A DNA stretch of 64,000 nucleotides, from NCBI GenBank assembly GCA_020747015.1, contig JAGTJM010000034.1, positions 248,001 to 312,000 on the forward strand, read 5' to 3'. This stretch comes from Pyrenochaeta sp. MPI-SDFR-AT-0127 (lineage: Eukaryota > Ascomycota > Dothideomycetes > Pleosporales > Cucurbitariaceae). This document shows, one piece after another, positions 54,158 to 64,000 of the stretch; positions within the stretch are counted from its first letter, which is position 1; every line of letters starts with the position of its first letter. Below the pieces are notes generated by a model. The model was not told the DNA's origin. It saw only the letters and a list, made by a program, of their open reading frames with translations, and did no database searches. Position numbers and translations under genes: made by a program.

Positions 54158-57100
54158 ATGGCGACTCCAAAGATTAGCGAGCGGGGAATCCGCATCGCCA
54201 TTGATGTGCGTAGTTTGTCCATGCACGTGGAAGACGGCTAATGGACGCAGCGCGGCGGCACCTTCACAGACTGCGTCGGCAACCCCGGCACAGGCAAGAT
54301 GGAAGACGACATCCTCATCAAACTGCTCTCGGTAGACCCCTCCAACTACGAAGATGCGCCCCTTGAAGGCATCCGTCGCCTCCTCTCCAGATTCACCGGC
54401 ACCGACATTCCCCGTGGGCAGCCGCTGGATACGTCCAAGATTGAGAGCATCCGCATGGGCACCACAGTCGCCACAAACGCCCTGCTGGAACGCAAAGGCG
54501 AGGATATCGCCATGGTGGTGACCAAAGGCTTCAAGGACTGTCTGGCAATTGGAAATCAGAGCCGGCCCAACATCTTTGCCCTGGACATCCGGAAGCCTGA
54601 GGTGCTGTACAAGAAAGTCGTCGAGATTGAGGAGAGAGTCACCCTCGAAGACTATGCCGAGGATCCAGAGAGACACCAGACAGAAGCAAAGGCGATAGAA
54701 GAGGCTGGCGAGACGGCAGAGCTGGTCAAGGGCTTGTCAGGCGAGACGGTACGAATACTGCAACGGCCGCAAGAGGACGCCATACGAAAGCAGCTTCAAG
54801 ACGTGTACGATAGTGGCCTGAAGAGCATCGCCGTGTGCTTGATGCATGGATACACCTACCCAAACCATGAAGCGTTAGTAGGCAAGATTGCGAAAGAAAT
54901 TGGATTCGAGCACGTCAGCTTGAGCCATGAGCTCATGCCTATGATCAAGCTGGTCCCACGAGCGACCTCGGCGTGTGCAGATGCATACCTTACGCCGGCG
55001 ATACGGAAGTACATTGACGGTTTCTCCAGGGGCTTCGAAGGTGGCCTTGGCACAAAGAGCGTCAGGCGCGAGGAGGGATCCAAGGGCGCAAGATGCGAAT
55101 TCATGCAGTCAGACGGCGGCTTGGTAGACGTTGATATTTTCTCTGGTCTCAAGGCCATCTTATCAGGGCCAGCTGGAGGCGTAGTAGGCTATGCCCTCAC
55201 TTCGTACGATCCTGAGACGAGGATTCCAGTCATTGGCTTCGACATGGGCGGCACCAGCACGGATGTGAGCAGATATGGCGCAGGACGCTACGACCACGTC
55301 TTCGAAACCACAACTGCCGGCGTCACTATCCAGTCGCCACAGCTCGATATCAACACTGTCGCGGCAGGAGGTGGGTCGCGACTCTTCTGGAAGAACGGTC
55401 TTTTCGTTGTCGGCCCCGAGTCAGCGAGCGCCCACCCAGGGCCCGCATGCTATCGCAAGGGCGGGCCATTGACCATCACAGACGCAAATCTGTTCCTTGG
55501 TCGACTGCTCCCAGACTTCTTTCCCAAGATCTTCGGCAAGAATGAAGACGAGGGCTTGGATGCCGAGGCGAGCGAGAAGCTTTTCAAGGAGCTGGCAGAG
55601 CAAATCAACAAGGAAGTCGCGGGTGGCAACAAGGACAAGGAAATGTCGCTCGACGACATCGCAAACGGTTTCATCAAAATCGCAAACGAGACCATGACAC
55701 GGCCGATTCGCAGTTTGACCGAAGCTCGCGGCCATGATACCTCGAAGCACCGGCTCGCCACTTTTGGTGGAGCAGGAGGCCAACATGCAGTCGCTATTGC
55801 GGAGGCACTGGGCATCTCACAAATCTTGATACACCGCTACTCGTCCGTACTGTCAGCATACGGCATGGCCCTTGCAGACGTCGTGGATGAGAGACAGGAG
55901 CCAGAGTCCAAGGTATGGTCAGACGACAAGGACGTGAAAGAGTACCTCCAAAACAAGATGGCAGAGCTGAAGAGCAAATCTACCGCGAGATTAAAAGACC
56001 AGGGTTTCGATGATGAGCATGTTCAGTTTGAAGAATACCTGAATCTGCGCTATCGTGGTACAGAGTCTGCCTTGATGATCATCAAACCAACCAAAGCAGA
56101 AGCAGAGCAGGAGTACGACGGTGATGAATGGGCCTTTGGAAAAGCCTTCATCAAGCAGCATGAGCAAGAATTCGGCTTCACCCTTCCAGATCGTGACATC
56201 ATCGTCGATGACGTTCGCGCACGCGGCATCGGCAAGACATTTGAAGGTCTCGAGAAGAGCGTGGACCAACAGTTGAAGGAGATCAAGCCAAAAGACCTTC
56301 CAAGCGACGAGAAGCGTTACGATACCCGAAAGGTTTTCTTCGAAGGCGGCCGACAAGATACTTCAATCTACAAGCTCGAAGACCTGGCTGTGGGAGATCG
56401 AATCAAAGGCCCAGCAATCATTGCCGATGGCACACAAACTATCGTTGTGACGCCCGGTGCTAGTGCTTTGGTTATCAATACGCACGTTGTTATCAATATT
56501 GGCGAGAGCAATGGCCAAGAAAAGCAAATCGATACCAAAGAAGTAGACCCTATCTTACTGAGTATTTTTGCACATCGCTTCATGGCGATTGCAGAGCAAA
56601 TGGGTCGCGCGCTGCAGAAGACTAGTGTGTCTACTAATGTCAAGGAGCGATTGGATTACTCGTGCGCGCTCTTCGACGAAGATGGTGGATTGGTGGCGAA
56701 TGGTATGTCACTTCGCTCTAATTGCTGCTCCCGCTGACAATCACGTAGCACCCCATCTCCCGGTCCATCTTGGCAGCATGTCTACCTGCGTCCGCAAACA
56801 GGCCGCCATTTGGAAAGGCAAACTCAAGAAGGGCGACGTGCTCGTGTCAAACCACCCCATGTTTGGTGGCACGCACCTCCCAGACATTACAGTCATCACC
56901 CCAGCATTCAGCGGCGACAATATAATATTCTACGTCGCCTCGCGTGCGCATCATGCTGACATCGGGGGTATCCTACCCGGGTCTATGCCTCCACACTCAA
57001 AAGAGTTGTATCAAGAGGGTGCAGCCATAAAGAGCGAGAAGCTCGTCTCAGAAGGCCATTTCAACGAAAAGCGCATTACAGAGCTCTTGCTTGACGAACC

Positions 57101-58439
57101 AGGCCAGTTCCCCGGCTGCTCCGGTACCCGCTGCCTCTCCGACAACATCAACGATCTCAAAGCGCAAGTTGCTGCCAACCAAAAGGGCATCAATCTCATC
57201 AGCACATTAATGTCCGACTATGGTGAACAAGTGGTCAAGTTCTACATGACGAACATTCAGAAGAACGCTGAACAATCTGTGCGACAGTTGCTGAAGGGGG
57301 TGTATAAACGCTTTCAAGGACAGGACTTGTCTGCCGAAGAGTTCATGGACGACGGATCCCCGATTCGGCTTAAAGTTACTATTGACCCTGAGAAGGGCGA
57401 GGCCGTTTTCGATTTCTCAGGAACAGGTCCTGAGGTGTACGGGAATATCAATGCTCCAGAAGCTGTCACTTACTCGGCTATCATATACTGTTTGAGATGT
57501 CTTATCTCAGAGGATATCCCACTAAATCAAGGTTGCCTCAAGCCCATTCACGTTCTCATCCCGAAGAAGTCATTCCTCTCGCCATCGGACAACGCGGCTG
57601 TCGTGGGCGGAAACGTTCTCACATCACAACGCGTGACAGATGTCGTGCTGAAAGCTTTCAAGGCTTGTGCAGCAAGTCAAGGTGACACCAACAACCTCAC
57701 TTTTGGCTATGGTGGCACAGTCTTTGGTGGAGAAGGCGGTAATGGAGGAGAGAGAAAAGAAACAAAAGGCTTCGGCTACTACGAAACGATCGCTGGCGGC
57801 TCTGGTGCAGGCTCAACATGGCACGGCACAAGCGGCGTGCATACCCACATGACCAACACACGTATCACCGATTCCGAAGTCTTCGAACGACGATACCCGG
57901 TCTTGCTTCGCGAATTTTCGCTTCGAGAGGGAAGTGCAGGCAAGGGCATGCACAACGGTGGCGAGGGCGTAATCCGCGATATTGAGTTCCGTATCCCCGT
58001 CCAAGTCTCCATCCTCAGCGAACGTCGCGTCTACCACCCCTACGGCATGGAAGGCGGTGGCGAAGCCGCCTGTGGCCTCAATATCTGGGTCCGCAAAGTC
58101 GACCAAGCTGCCGTCGACGCCAACAGCGACACCAAGAAGCCCATCGAGCCATCCAACCCGTCAGACAATCAACCCACATCCAGCACCGCCGTTGAAGCTC
58201 TCGAAGCGAACCAGTCAGCGAATAGATCAGAACAGGTAGAATACAGATACATCAATCTCGGCGCTAAGAATACCGCGGCCATGCGTCCTGGTGAACGAAT
58301 CATCATCCATACCCCTGGTGGAGGCGGCTGGGGTAAAGTTGGTGAACAGAGTAATGTCAAACACCAACTTGATCCTACGGCTACGTGGAAGAAGGGTAGT
58401 GTGGCGGGACGCCAGAGCACGGCAGAAGCCTCTGCGTAG
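54158..58439 (+). CDS. 5-Oxoprolinase (ATP-hydrolysing)
   Basis: Three exons, 54158-54205, 54251-56702 and 56749-58439 (introns of 45 and 46 bp), give 1396 residues. The HyuA-type half has DRGGTFTDCVG at the first junction, MGTTVATNALLERKGE, a second nucleotide-site motif (GFDMGGTSTDVSRY) and FGGAGGQHA. The HyuB-type half follows (VSNHPMFGGTHLPDITVI; RAHHADIGGILPGSMP; GSGAGSTWHGTSGVHTHMTNT; TPGGGGWG). The enzyme converts 5-oxoproline to glutamate with ATP in the gamma-glutamyl (glutathione) cycle, in the cytosol. A low-complexity Ser/Pro/Asn insert (near residues 1295-1335) lengthens the C-terminal part relative to animal enzymes. Confidence 0.96.
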
Positions 58440-60134
58440 ATTGTGCTTGAAAGAATGAAGAGATAAATGATTTAGAGGTTCAATGAAATGAGCGTGCTTA
58501 GAAGGATTGAGCGAATACTTGATAATGAGTAGTGAGATATATGTGTATATGCGAATCTGCCCTCCGTTTTGCGGGGGGTATTCTGTAAATGACCACTAGA
58601 TATCGCAGAATTAATCAATTCAACAGGTAGTAAGTACTTGAATAGGACTGAAGATCTTAACGTCCTTGGATGGATCTAGCGAAGACCGTGGATTTTTCTC
58701 GTTCTCGGTAGCGACTGGTTCCCTTATGATCTTGCGCGTGGAGTGACCTTTTTGTGGATGAATTTAGTGTTCCGCGGAAGGATGAATTTCCTTAATCATT
58801 GGGGAGGCAACAGTGATGAAGCAAGCTAGTATGTGGCTTCAACATAACACCAAATTGCCTCTCGGTGTGTTGATTCGATCGATTCTTCCGCCGAGTCGGG
58901 GGGGCGTGAAATTTCCGCTTGAAATCTCTTCCTTGACGCAGATACTAAAAGCGTACGCTCAAGCGGGACCCGAAGACTTCAAAATATCTGATTTATGCTA
59001 CTCGCGTTTTGTATAGCGACAGTCTCCCCTGGAATAGAGTGCAGGCTTTAGTTAGCTTCCATGATTGGCTATTCCAGTGGTAGGGGAAAACCCCTAGCGA
59101 TGTATAGCTAGCACGTCCTATATGGCCCAAGGGAGGCAAAGGGCCGGGCTTCACGTGTTCCATCGGAATAAGATTGATTAAATTTCAACTATTGGAAATA
59201 GCCCTGGATGCAGACATGGGCTGAAGTACTAGCTATCGAGATACGTGCAAGATGGCTAGTATCTCTCAAACTGTCTCTTGGTGAGGCGTTTTTGAAAAAG
59301 GGAAACAGAGACAATTTGCGAAAAAAAGATTCCAGTGTTAAATAGGTCGGCGTCCATAACTATACGAAGCAGCTCACTGATTGTGCCAGCGCGGCGCTAT
59401 GACCCCATACAGTGTCTGGTATGACCTAGGGATGATTATGTATTAGTCAAAATTCATAATGACTGCGTAATATGGTGGACTGTGCATGTGCTGGAATTTC
59501 TGCAAGCTTATTCCTTGCTGCAGAATTCCGGTGCGGGAACTTACCATAGAACAGGCTCCTGGGTTTTCAGTGACATCCTCGGTGACTGGGAATTGGTTTT
59601 ACCTTTTGAGGAACGATGATTTGAGCTGTATGCTTGGACCCCTACACGTGCTTACACACCTTACAAAGAACCGCAGGATTAAATTTGGAATCTATAAGTG
59701 TAGCAATACCTGACCCGTTGAAAGGCTAAGTGAGATTCCAAATAGCCAGGGACCGAAATTCGGAGCCTCGTTGGTGCTTTGGAAAATATGCATTTGACTT
59801 CATTGTACTCATTTCGCAGCGTGAGTAAAACCACATCTAAAATCTTCCTTGATGCTATTTCAAACCCCCACCATAATTGTGGCGTGTAAAGCATCTGATA
59901 ACCATGGGACTGGGCTCTTCGCTAGCCATGTGTGTGTATGGAATAAAGCGCGCTAGTACGCGAAGAGAAGTATCCAGAATTTCGTGTCATGACGCTGAAC
60001 TCTAGGGAACCAAGAGTAGTTTCTTGGTCGAAAAGTGGTTCAGGAAGGATGCTCTCCTATAAAAACTTTCTTAACGCAGGTAGGTTGTGTCGTCCTTTTC
60101 CTTCCAAAGTGGGCAGGATCCCCGCGCTACATCC
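58440..60134. other. Intergenic, no supported gene
   Basis: 1.7 kb of AT-rich sequence with only short ORFs. No repeat or RNA gene was recognised. Confidence 0.5.
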
Positions 60135-61480
60135 ATGTCCGCCGAGAAACTAATTCTTGAACAGCTCCTTTGGTCAAAGGGTCAAGTAAAGTACCGTATC
60201 ATCACTATAGACGGAAATCGCATATCTCGAGAAAGGACGAGGAATACCCCAAACCACGATGCATATACCACTACTCACTCTCGTTCTGTTTTCAACAGCG
60301 GGATGGTTGAACAGAGGTCTCCAAGATATTTGGCATCGATCCGGAGATTTCATGACACTCTTGAGGTAGGAGTATATTTCAAGAAATCTTACAGTCTCTG
60401 ACAAAGTGCATACAGAGAAGCAATCCTCTTAAGCGTTCACTAGAGAATGAGGACGAACGAGGCCAGATGATAAGCATGATTAGCCGTGCGGTTAAGAGAA
60501 ATATCACACCCCGATGGGCTACGTCTTGGGGCCTAGCAATGAATAGTATAACTAAATTGGATTCTGGGAGACTATTGAACAGGATGGATGGAGATCTCAC
60601 TGTCTCGCACCACCTTGAACAAACCGACAAACCACACCTTCTATCCAATCAGATGCACATGGACACTCCACCTCCTGGGTTTCTCACAATACCCGGGGAG
60701 TTAAGAAACGAAGTATACGAATACGTCTTCGCTATTCCCTCCGGACGAATAATATGCCGAAATATAGGACCATGGGGAAGGAAGCTTTGCATCTCGCTAA
60801 GTCATGGAGAGATCACAAGCTATGTGGAGCTTAACAGCTTCCAGTACGTCAACAAGCAGATCCGTCGCGAGACAAGAGGCTACCCACTCAAGACTAACCT
60901 TGTGGCCTTTTGCACCGAGGAGGCTAGCGAGCCCTCGCCCTTGACAGAAGCAGTAGTGTTCCTGCAGAGCCTTGCACCCACGTGGTGGCACCACGTACGA
61001 AGAATAGTAATCACGCACAACAAATCTTCCGCTGGCTTGATCAACCAATCAGAACATACGGCTAGAAACATCGATTTCCGCGCCCTAGACGAGCTTTTCA
61101 AGATTTGTCGCAGGACGCCACATCTCACGGTGCATTGGGCTTGTCCAACATGGAAACTAAATAGATCGCTGTGTCGATTCATCATCATCGCCATATCACT
61201 TGTAAAAGCATTCCGCGCTGGTACTATGCAGAGTTGTAGCAGTATAAGAAACGGGCACATTGTGGATCAATGGGTCAACTTTTGGCTGCGTGGCAGATCC
61301 GCGGAATGGTTGGATGTTCCGAACTTCAGAATCCATCCATGGAACATGGTGCATGATGCGGTGATTTACGAGAGCACCCTAAAAGACGCCATGGTGTGTT
61401 GTGCATATCACACGATTGCGGGCGCAGGGTTGCAGCAATGGAGGGATCAAGCAATCAAGTGGTACGCTGATGGGATATAG
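60135..61480 (+). CDS. 2EXR/F-box-like fungal protein, 431 aa
   Basis: Exons 60135-60365 and 60416-61480 (50 bp intron, phase 0). The recognisable core is FLTIPGELRNEVYEYVF at about 165-181, the LPxELRNxIYxYV pattern typical of 2EXR and F-box-like proteins in ascomycetes, followed by VNKQIRRETRGYPLKTN. The N-terminal 160 residues are polar and poorly conserved. The start at 60135 is the first ATG of the spliced frame; the second exon alone would also start at 60467. Function is unknown, possibly substrate binding for ubiquitin ligases. Confidence 0.72.
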
Positions 61481-61807
61481 GATGTGAAGATAGAAGCATT
61501 TGGTGGAACTTGTCATGGAAGGGAAGCAATCAGTTATTAGTAACCATTTTTCTTTTGGCAAGAGTATTCGTCAGTTAGTCAGACTTTGTCACTTTCTTAA
61601 CGCCTCCCTACCACACTCATTTCACGTCTACCTCGATGCAGTAGATTTGATTTCCTATTAAAATCGGCGCCTAGTTTCGCATAATGTGAGATGTATATCT
61701 TAATTCAAAGAAATGTGCTTTAATGATGTTATTTACTAGTCATTAATATAGTAGTCATGAACATCGAGCAGAAAGATCATGAGTCTGCACACATGTTGAA
61801 CGCTTCA
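61481..61807. other. Convergent 3' region
   Basis: 327 bp of AT-rich sequence between the ends of the 2EXR-like and glycosyltransferase genes. No gene seen. Confidence 0.65.
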
Positions 61808-63151
61808 TTATTGGCCCTGGGCCACAGGGCCGTCTTGCTTTCTCGCCTCTGAGAAATCTGGGCTTGCGTAAATCGTAAGCATTTCGCTCCACGTGGTCTC
61901 CCATTCCTTCTTCATCCATCCATCTGTAGCTACCCAAAGCTTCTCATGAACCACCTTGAACTTGCCCTCCTCACTCTCTTGCGGAAAGAAGCCACCCCAT
62001 GTCCTGTCAAGCAGACTCGCAGGGAATGCCCCTCCTGACATGAATTGCCAGCTAAGGAATGCTTGCTCCGCCATCAAGCAGTCATACTTGTCAGTTTTGA
62101 CATAGTTCTGGAGGAGTCGCTGGTGCATACGTTCAGAGGGAGTGAACACCATTGAGCCGACGTTTATGTCTGATTCAATGGGCTTCATAGGGTCTTGCGG
62201 GACACCGGCGAAGATGTAGGGCTCGCAAACTGGTGTTCGGTCTGGAAGAAAGTCATCCAGCTGAATCTTTGACTCCTCACAGCTTCTGATTGGCGCGATA
62301 TCAAACATCTCGTCGATGTTGGTCATAGGAAATGCGTCGGCGTCTAAGAATAAAATACGCTCAAACTCGGTCTCCTTCCACATGTTCAGCTTTGCAAAAA
62401 GATCCTTCCACCGTTTCTGAACACCTGGAGTGTTAGGATTCCATTCTAGTGGCGCAAGTTCTCGCACCACAGCCCCAGCTCCTGCGAGTAATTGGCGTTG
62501 TTCGAGTGTAACAAAATCCGCTACAAAGACAACGAAAGGGTACTTTTGCGTTCGCGATCGTTGAGACCAGAGAACGCGATAAATGAGGGAATGAATAGCG
62601 AGGAAATATGGGTCTTTTATCGACGGATTCCTGGTTGCCATAAAGGTCGCGTATGCGTACGACCTGGGCCCATCGGGACTGTAGTTGTGTGGTCGGTAAA
62701 TACCGAGCTCTTTGAGGGTCGAGATGGGTAGGTCAAGCTGTAAGTCACTTTGAAAAGGGAATTCTGCTTCGAAGGGTTGCGATTCTTTCTGTGGTTCTGA
62801 TGGGAGAAGTTCGATGTTTGGCGAGGGCGGTGTAGGTATATCGTTCAACCCCAACTGCTCCCCGGAAGGGGGAATCTCGGGGGAGGTTGGATTTCCTGCC
62901 GGCAACGGCAGGAACCCGGGGGACCCAACCGGTAAGGTATTCTCAAGCGGTGAGCTAGTGGGTAACTGCGCAGTCGTGAATGTCGTCGCATATTGTGTTG
63001 GTGCTGCTTTGCTGCTGTACCCATGTCGGAAGCCATGGCTCGGCTTCCGGAGGCGAGAGCCAACTTGGTTGTCGTCTTGGTCTCGCGCAAATAGGAATAT
63101 AATACCAACAATAAAAATGGTCGCTACCACAACATTATGCCGACGCTTCAT
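61808..63151 (-). CDS. Glycosyltransferase family 8-like type II membrane protein
   Basis: Single exon, 447 residues. The N-terminus is basic (MKRRHN) and followed by one helix (VVVATIFIVGIIFLFA), the signal anchor of a Golgi type II protein. A Pro/Ser-rich stem of about 120 residues leads to the catalytic domain: YAYATFMATRNPSI, then YPFVVFVADFV, then RILFLDADAFPMTNIDEMF, where DAD near 269 is the metal-binding DxD. NVGSMVFTPSERMHQRLL and AEQAFLSWQFM follow, as in GNT1/glycogenin-type GT8 enzymes. It probably transfers GlcNAc or another sugar to glycans in the Golgi; the acceptor is unknown. Confidence 0.9.
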   Translation of the reverse strand: MKRRHNVVVATIFIVGIIFLFARDQDDNQVGSRLRKPSHGFRHGYSSKAAPTQYATTFTTAQLPTSSPLENTLPVGSPGFLPLPAGNPTSPEIPPSGEQLGLNDIPTPPSPNIELLPSEPQKESQPFEAEFPFQSDLQLDLPISTLKELGIYRPHNYSPDGPRSYAYATFMATRNPSIKDPYFLAIHSLIYRVLWSQRSRTQKYPFVVFVADFVTLEQRQLLAGAGAVVRELAPLEWNPNTPGVQKRWKDLFAKLNMWKETEFERILFLDADAFPMTNIDEMFDIAPIRSCEESKIQLDDFLPDRTPVCEPYIFAGVPQDPMKPIESDINVGSMVFTPSERMHQRLLQNYVKTDKYDCLMAEQAFLSWQFMSGGAFPASLLDRTWGGFFPQESEEGKFKVVHEKLWVATDGWMKKEWETTWSEMLTIYASPDFSEARKQDGPVAQGQ

Positions 63152-63771
63152 GATGGTGACAAGAATCTGGTTAATGTTGCACTGGTTGTTCGATTAACGA
63201 TGGTGACCATAGAGATGTACAATGTCACATGCGAAGTTTCATCCAAGCAAGTACCGAAAATCTTAATCTTGCGTGAGGCACATGGGATGACGATGAGCGC
63301 TGCAGGGTGAGTGGAGGGTAGTGTGATGCCTCATGGACAGCCGCATAAGAGGGGCATCTGTTAGCAATGACCAGGAACGGGGTTGGTACGGACTACATTC
63401 CAACAAAGGCGTCTGGGCAGCGCACGATGTTCTGGCATTGATCGACGCCATACGTGCAAGGGCCCTGGGTTTACGCCGAGCAAAATCCCCATGGGGTGAT
63501 TAGCGTCGGAGGAGGCGCCACTTTTGTAGATCCAATAAACGGCCCGCCCGAACACCATTCAGCCGTTGACCGCGCCTCCAGAAATGTAGCATGTGATGAG
63601 CGTTTTAGTCCATGTGAACTTTCACATGAAGCCGACAAGCGAAGGTAGTCACTACCCTGGCTTCTCAAGATGAGACCATATTGATGACTGAAACACTGAA
63701 TGCCATGAGTGATGTCATTGCTACAATATTATTTGCTAATCTCGGTGCCACGCAAGAATAAGTTTATCAAA
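63152..63771. other. Intergenic
   Basis: Upstream region of the glycosyltransferase gene and 3' flank of the edge gene. Antiparallel ORFs near 63450-63660 are not supported. Confidence 0.55.
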
Positions 63772-64000
63772 CTATCGCTTTGGCGATTGGGGCGGCGACA
63801 GTGTTTTCCTGTAGAACCAGTTCGCGAACTTGACGCTCGGCTCGTCAATAGCTTTCGTGACAACTTCAGCTAGGTACAGTGTCACAGGTAGAATGATCAC
63901 CTGTGGCGCCCAGAACGCCAACTCAAGCCCTAGAGGGCCCTTGGTAGAAAGCGGAAATTTGTCAACCCATCCAGGGATGCCTTCCTTGTGTTCCGGCCTT
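63772..64000 (-). CDS. C-terminus of an acyltransferase-3-like membrane protein (partial)
   Basis: The last 76 or so codons of a gene that continues beyond the window edge. They contain a hydrophobic helix (LAFWAPQVIILPVTLYLAEV) and the end motif AIDEPSVKFANWFYRK. This is what I recall of fungal acyltransferase-3 (OafA-like) proteins, whose last helix is followed by a DEPSVRFARW-like motif. With only the C-terminus visible, the family call is tentative. Confidence 0.6.
   Translation of the reverse strand, partial: RPEHKEGIPGWVDKFPLSTKGPLGLELAFWAPQVIILPVTLYLAEVVTKAIDEPSVKFANWFYRKTLSPPQSPKR

Overview
The window is nuclear DNA of a filamentous ascomycete (Pezizomycotina). Most genes carry 46-145 bp GT-AG introns, and the families are typical of that group: CFEM proteins, a HET-domain protein, F-box/2EXR-like proteins, an IST1 homologue and a MARVEL protein. 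A Dothideomycete, perhaps Pleosporales, is my guess and is not proven here. There are no bacterial operons, CRISPR arrays or intact transposons. Exon joins were worked out by hand from reading frame, splice signals and family continuity.

Layout. 1-13.4 kb: a secreted FAD (berberine-bridge-like) oxidase, an RRM/SR splicing factor, a multi-pass membrane protein, a CYSTM-like peptide, two tandem CFEM genes and a secreted lactonase-family beta-propeller protein. 13.4-20.3 kb: sparse, with a 5'-incomplete membrane/coiled-coil ORF, an F-box gene and a decayed membrane glycoprotein gene. 20.3-36.3 kb: an accessory island with a HET-domain gene, two membrane proteins with large ectodomains, a coiled-coil ORF holding a CA microsatellite, a TPR protein, a cytoplasmic subtilase and a small gasdermin-like gene. 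36.3-64 kb: mostly core genes (MSH2, IST1, C2H2 zinc finger, tRNA-Lys, MARVEL, a third CFEM gene, 5-oxoprolinase, a GT8 glycosyltransferase and the end of an acyltransferase-3-like gene), separated by long intergenic stretches.

The most interesting part is 29.2-36.3 kb. A TPR protein and a subtilisin-like protease are divergent from a 299 bp shared promoter. The protease is convergent with a 278-residue protein whose motif order and acidic C-terminal tail resemble fungal gasdermins (HET-Q1, RCD-1). Gasdermin genes beside a protease gene are a known fungal arrangement: in Podospora, HET-Q2, a subtilase, cleaves HET-Q1 to trigger cell death. With the HET-domain gene 7 kb from the TPR gene, the stretch looks like a fungal allorecognition or immune cell-death locus. 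The gasdermin call rests on motif reading and gene context and needs a profile or structure search.

Expected cooperation: the protease would cleave the gasdermin-like protein near its acidic tail, and the TPR protein could sense or regulate. The remaining genes look like independent household or surface functions.
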